Source of the DNA: Micromonospora tulbaghiae
GTDB taxonomy: Bacteria > Actinomycetota > Actinomycetes > Mycobacteriales > Micromonosporaceae
Length of the DNA: 64,000 nucleotides
Direction: 5' to 3'
NCBI RefSeq assembly: GCF_900091605.1
Contig: NZ_FMCQ01000008.1
Coordinates: 1 to 64,000, forward strand
In this document: piece after piece, positions 61,079-64,000 of the stretch
Position numbering within the stretch: position 1 is the first letter of the stretch
How the letters are laid out: each line of letters starts with the position of its first letter
Made by a program: the position numbers and the translations under genes
The notes under the pieces: generated by a model
The model's input: the letters and a program-made list of their open reading frames with translations, nothing else
Database searches by the model: none
What the model was told of the DNA's origin: nothing

Positions 61079-63220
61079 GTGACCCCGTCCCGCACCGCCA
61101 CCGGCCCGGCCGTCCCGAAGAAGCGCCGCAGTGGCCGCGCCGGTGCCGGGGAGCTGCTGACCGCCGCGGTGGGCGCGGTTCCGGGCGGCGCGGCACGGCC
61201 GGGTCAGCAGCAGATGGCCGAGGCGATCGAGCGCAGCATCGCCTCCGGCGAGCACCTGCTTGTGCAGGCCGGCACGGGCACCGGCAAGTCCCTCGCCTAC
61301 CTCGCTCCGGCGCTGACAGTGGACGGGCCGGTGGTGGTCTCCACCGCCACGCTCGCGTTGCAGTCCCAGCTCGTCGAGCACGACCTGCCGAGGCTGGCCG
61401 ACGCGGTCGAGCCGGTGCTGGGCCGCCGTCCCACCTTCGCCGTGCTGAAAGGGCGCCACCACTACCTGTGCCTGGCCCGGTTGGACAGCTCGGTCGAGGA
61501 CGAGCCGGACGACGTGCTGTTCGACGCGCCGCGCCCCGGCAACGGGGGCACCAAGTGGCTCGGTGAGGCGGGCCGTCTGGGCAAGCAGGTGCAGCGGCTG
61601 CGCGACTGGGCCGAGGAGACCGCCACCGGCGACCGCGACGAGCTGGATCCGGGCGTGGACGACCAGGTGTGGCGCAGCGTGTCCATGCCGGCCCGGGAGT
61701 GCGTCGGCGCGAGCCGCTGCCCGTTCGGCCAGGAGTGCTTCGCGGAGGCGTCCCGGGCGCGCGCCCGGGAGGCCGACATCGTGGTCACCAACCACAGCCT
61801 GCTCGCCGTCGACATGCTCGCCGGGCGGCACATCGTGCCGCCGCACCGGCTGCTCGTGGTGGACGAGGCGCACGAGCTGGCCGACCGGGTCTCCTCCGCC
61901 GCCCAGGCGGAGCTGGTGCCGGAGCTGATCGACAGGTCCACCCGGCGGGCCCGGCCGCTGCTGCGCCCCGACGTGGCCGAGCGGCTCACCGAGGCCGGTG
62001 ACGCGCTCGCGGTGGGGCTGGCCGAGGCGCCGGCCGGGCGGCTCACCGCCGGTCTGCCGCCAGCGCTGCGTGAGGCGTGCACGCTGCTGGACTCGGCGAC
62101 CCGGGCCGCGCTGGAGGCGATCGGCGACGTGAAGGCCGACGACCCCGACCCGGTACGCAAGCAGCAGGCCAAGGCGGTGCTGGACGAGCTGTCCACCACC
62201 GCCCAGCGGCTGCTCGAGGAGGCCGACCACGACGTCGCCTGGGTCGAGAAGCCGGACAACGGCAGTCGCCGGGCGCTCGTGGTGGCGCCGCTGTCGGTGG
62301 CGGGCACGCTCGCCACCCACCTGTACGACGAGCGCACAGTGGTCGCCACCTCGGCCACGCTGGCGCTGGGCGGGCGCTTCGACACGGTGGCCCGGGCGCT
62401 GGGGCTGGACGCGCCGCCGCCCGCCCCGCCGTCCCCGGCCGCCGCCGCGCTCGCCACCGCTGCCGCCGCCGGCCGCGCCCAGGTCACGCCGGTGGCCGCC
62501 ACCGAGGGCAGCCGGGCGGCGATCGGCACCGTACCGGCGACCGAGGGGCCGGGCTGGAGTTCGCTCGACGTCGGCTCGCCGTTCGACTACGCCCGGCAGG
62601 GCATCCTGTACGTGGCAGCGCACCTGCCCCGCCCCAGCGTCTCCGGGCTGCCCGGGCCGGCCGGCGAGGAGCTGCTGGCGCTGGTCGAGGCGCTCGGTGG
62701 TCGTACCCTCGGGCTCTTCTCGTCGCGGCGGGCCGCGCAGCAGGCGGCGGAGCTGGTCCGCGCGCGGACCGACCTGCCGGTGCTGCTCCAGGGCGAGGAG
62801 GCGCTGCCGTTGCTGGTCCGCCGGTTCCGCCAGGAGCGGGAGAGCTGCCTGTTCGGGGTGATGTCGCTGTGGCAGGGCGTGGACGTGCCGGGCGACGCCT
62901 GCCAGCTCGTGGTGATCGACAGGTTGCCGTTCCCCCGCCCCGACGAACCGCTCGCGGCGGCGCGGGCGGCGGCGGTGGACGCGGGCGGCGGCTCCGGGTT
63001 CGCGGCGGTGAGTGTGCCGATCGCGGCGGTCCGGCTGGCCCAGGGCGTCGGCCGGCTGATCCGGGCCACCGGCGACCGGGGCGTCGTCGCGGTGCTCGAC
63101 TCGCGGCTGGAGACGGCGCGCGGGTACGGCCCGTTCCTGCGCCGCTCGCTGCCGCCGTTCTGGTACACGACGCGGCCGGAGGTGGCCCGGGGCGCGCTGG
63201 AACGGCTCGCCAAGAGCTGA
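61079..63220 (+). CDS. DinG/XPD-like ATP-dependent DNA helicase
   Basis: 713 residues, superfamily 2. Walker A GTGTGKS; DEAH box LVVDEAHELAD; motif VI region VRLAQGVGRLIRATGDRG. Four cysteines of the Fe-S domain are visible: one in HHYLCLARL and three in RECVGASRCPFGQECFAEA. An Ala/Pro-rich insertion (APPPAPPSPAAAALATAAAA) lies in the second half. Repair or recombination helicase. GTG start; a hairpin follows. Confidence 0.9.
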   Translation: MTPSRTATGPAVPKKRRSGRAGAGELLTAAVGAVPGGAARPGQQQMAEAIERSIASGEHLLVQAGTGTGKSLAYLAPALTVDGPVVVSTATLALQSQLVEHDLPRLADAVEPVLGRRPTFAVLKGRHHYLCLARLDSSVEDEPDDVLFDAPRPGNGGTKWLGEAGRLGKQVQRLRDWAEETATGDRDELDPGVDDQVWRSVSMPARECVGASRCPFGQECFAEASRARAREADIVVTNHSLLAVDMLAGRHIVPPHRLLVVDEAHELADRVSSAAQAELVPELIDRSTRRARPLLRPDVAERLTEAGDALAVGLAEAPAGRLTAGLPPALREACTLLDSATRAALEAIGDVKADDPDPVRKQQAKAVLDELSTTAQRLLEEADHDVAWVEKPDNGSRRALVVAPLSVAGTLATHLYDERTVVATSATLALGGRFDTVARALGLDAPPPAPPSPAAAALATAAAAGRAQVTPVAATEGSRAAIGTVPATEGPGWSSLDVGSPFDYARQGILYVAAHLPRPSVSGLPGPAGEELLALVEALGGRTLGLFSSRRAAQQAAELVRARTDLPVLLQGEEALPLLVRRFRQERESCLFGVMSLWQGVDVPGDACQLVVIDRLPFPRPDEPLAAARAAAVDAGGGSGFAAVSVPIAAVRLAQGVGRLIRATGDRGVVAVLDSRLETARGYGPFLRRSLPPFWYTTRPEVARGALERLAKS

Positions 63221-63256
63221 CGCCCGCGCCTCCCCGGGTGGGGTGACGCGGGCGTC
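63219..63256. terminator. Hairpin between helicase and AI-2E transporter genes
   Basis: GACGCCCGCG (63219-63228) pairs with CGCGGGCGTC (63247-63256) across an 18-nt loop, starting in the helicase stop codon and lying between convergent genes. Confidence 0.75.
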
Positions 63257-63273
63257 GGCGGAGCTGTTGCCGG

Positions 63274-64000
63274 TCAGGGCGCCTGGGAGGCGACCACCAC
63301 CGCGTCCGGTGGGGTGTCCGGCACGGTACGCGCGGCGAGCCGCCGGACCGCGGTGTTGACCACGGCGATCAGCGGCACCGCGACGAGCGCGCCGGCGATG
63401 CCGGCCAGCACCACACCGGCGGCGATGCCGATGATCACGGCGAGCGGGTGGATGGCCACCGCCCGGCCCATGATCAGCGGCTGAAGCACGTGGCCCTCGA
63501 CCTGCTGCACGCCGACCACCGCGCCGAGGATGATCAGGGCGGTCACCGGGCCGCTGTCGACGAGCGCCACCAGCACGGCCACCACGCCGGACAGGAACGC
63601 GCCGACGATCGGGATGAACGCGCCCAGGAAGACCAGCGCGGCCAGCGGGAACGCGAACGGGATGTCGAACAGCACCAGGAAGATGCCGATGCCGACCGCG
63701 TCGATGAAGGCGACGAGCACGGTGGCCCGCACGTACGCGCCGAGCGTCGCCCAGGACGCGCGCCCGGCGTCGTCGACCTTCCACCGCGCCGCAACCGGCA
63801 GCAGCCGGACCAGGAACCGCCAGATGTTGTTGCCGTCGCGGAGGAAGAAGAACGTGGCGAAGAGCACCAGCACGGCGCCGGTGAGCACCTCGGCCAGCGT
63901 GGCGGCGGTGCTGAGCGCGCCGCTGGTGAACCGCTCGGTGTTGCCGTTGATCCAGTTCTGCGCCTCGTCGATGTAGCGGTCGAGCTGGCTGTCGGACAGG
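63274..64000 (-). CDS. AI-2E family transporter, C-terminal part
   Basis: The gene runs off the right edge; about 240 C-terminal residues are present. Several hydrophobic helices and the characteristic family blocks FVFLGAFIPIVGAFLSGVVAVL-like and VVGVQQVEGHVLQPLIMGRAVAIHPLAVII identify the AI-2 exporter-like (PerM/TqsA) family. The true substrate is usually unknown. Its start lies beyond the window. Confidence 0.88.
   Translation of the reverse strand, partial: LSDSQLDRYIDEAQNWINGNTERFTSGALSTAATLAEVLTGAVLVLFATFFFLRDGNNIWRFLVRLLPVAARWKVDDAGRASWATLGAYVRATVLVAFIDAVGIGIFLVLFDIPFAFPLAALVFLGAFIPIVGAFLSGVVAVLVALVDSGPVTALIILGAVVGVQQVEGHVLQPLIMGRAVAIHPLAVIIGIAAGVVLAGIAGALVAVPLIAVVNTAVRRLAARTVPDTPPDAVVVASQAP

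Noticed and set aside
1-64000. tRNA, rRNA or other structured RNA genes
   Set aside because: No CCA-ended cloverleaf or rRNA-like segment was recognised by eye. A covariance-model search could still find small RNAs.

Overview
The window is chromosomal DNA from a high-GC actinomycete. Codon use is strongly G/C at third positions, GTG starts are common, and ATGA/GTGA overlaps are frequent. Mycothiol genes (mshA, mshD, a mycothiol-dependent isomerase-like protein), an HbhA-like protein, a GlnR-like regulator and two blocks of gene order shared with Mycobacterium suggest the class Actinomycetes. The intergenic repeat style and the protein flavour suggest Micromonosporaceae, probably Micromonospora; that genus call is inference. 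No rRNA, tRNA, phage, insertion sequence or CRISPR array was found.

Layout. 1-1.24 kb: start of a secreted protein, then a 1-kb gene-free island packed with palindromes and tandem repeats. 1.2-4.9 kb: RegX3/SenX3 (PhoP/PhoR-type) two-component system, PhoU and phosphoglycerate mutase. 5-7.7 kb: two tandem paralogous MFS exporters. 8-14.3 kb: histone-like protein, YbjN protein, MshA, SDR, methyltransferase, MurB. 14.4-20.9 kb: mycothiol-dependent isomerase-like protein, then a sugar ABC importer, GH1 beta-glucosidase and LacI repressor operon with paired operators. 21-35.5 kb: mixed housekeeping genes, including a GNAT, macro domain, EI24 protein, WYL regulator, AlaX, HbhA operon, asparaginase, BKACE, YgfZ and Fur. 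35.5-42 kb: DsrE, SCP2-glycosidase pair, two proteins of unknown function, and a DUF1416-sulfurtransferase operon preceded by a cysteine-rich leader peptide. 42-51.4 kb: DUF2993, membrane protein, GlnR-like regulator, polysaccharide deacetylase, MshD and pstSCAB. 51.4-64 kb: epoxide hydrolase with divergent WYL regulator, Nudix, DinB, Gfo/Idh/MocA, PitA with its DUF47 partner, PPK2, ECF sigma factor, DUF402, DinG-like helicase and the 3' part of an AI-2E family transporter.

How it works together. Phosphate homeostasis dominates. The two-component system, PhoU, PstSCAB, the Pit/DUF47 pair and PPK2 are all present, and 11-bp GTTCACC direct repeats (PHO boxes) lie in the senX3/phoU gap, upstream of pstS, and between ppk2 and the DUF47-pit operon. 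Sulfur/thiol metabolism (mycothiol, sulfurtransferase) and nitrogen control (GlnR-like) are interleaved.

The most unusual content is non-coding. There is a dispersed ~70-bp palindrome family (five copies), a second family (two copies), a perfect 17-bp inverted repeat, a 32-bp hairpin array made from a gene's own stop region, an 11-copy 8-bp microsatellite and several clean operators.
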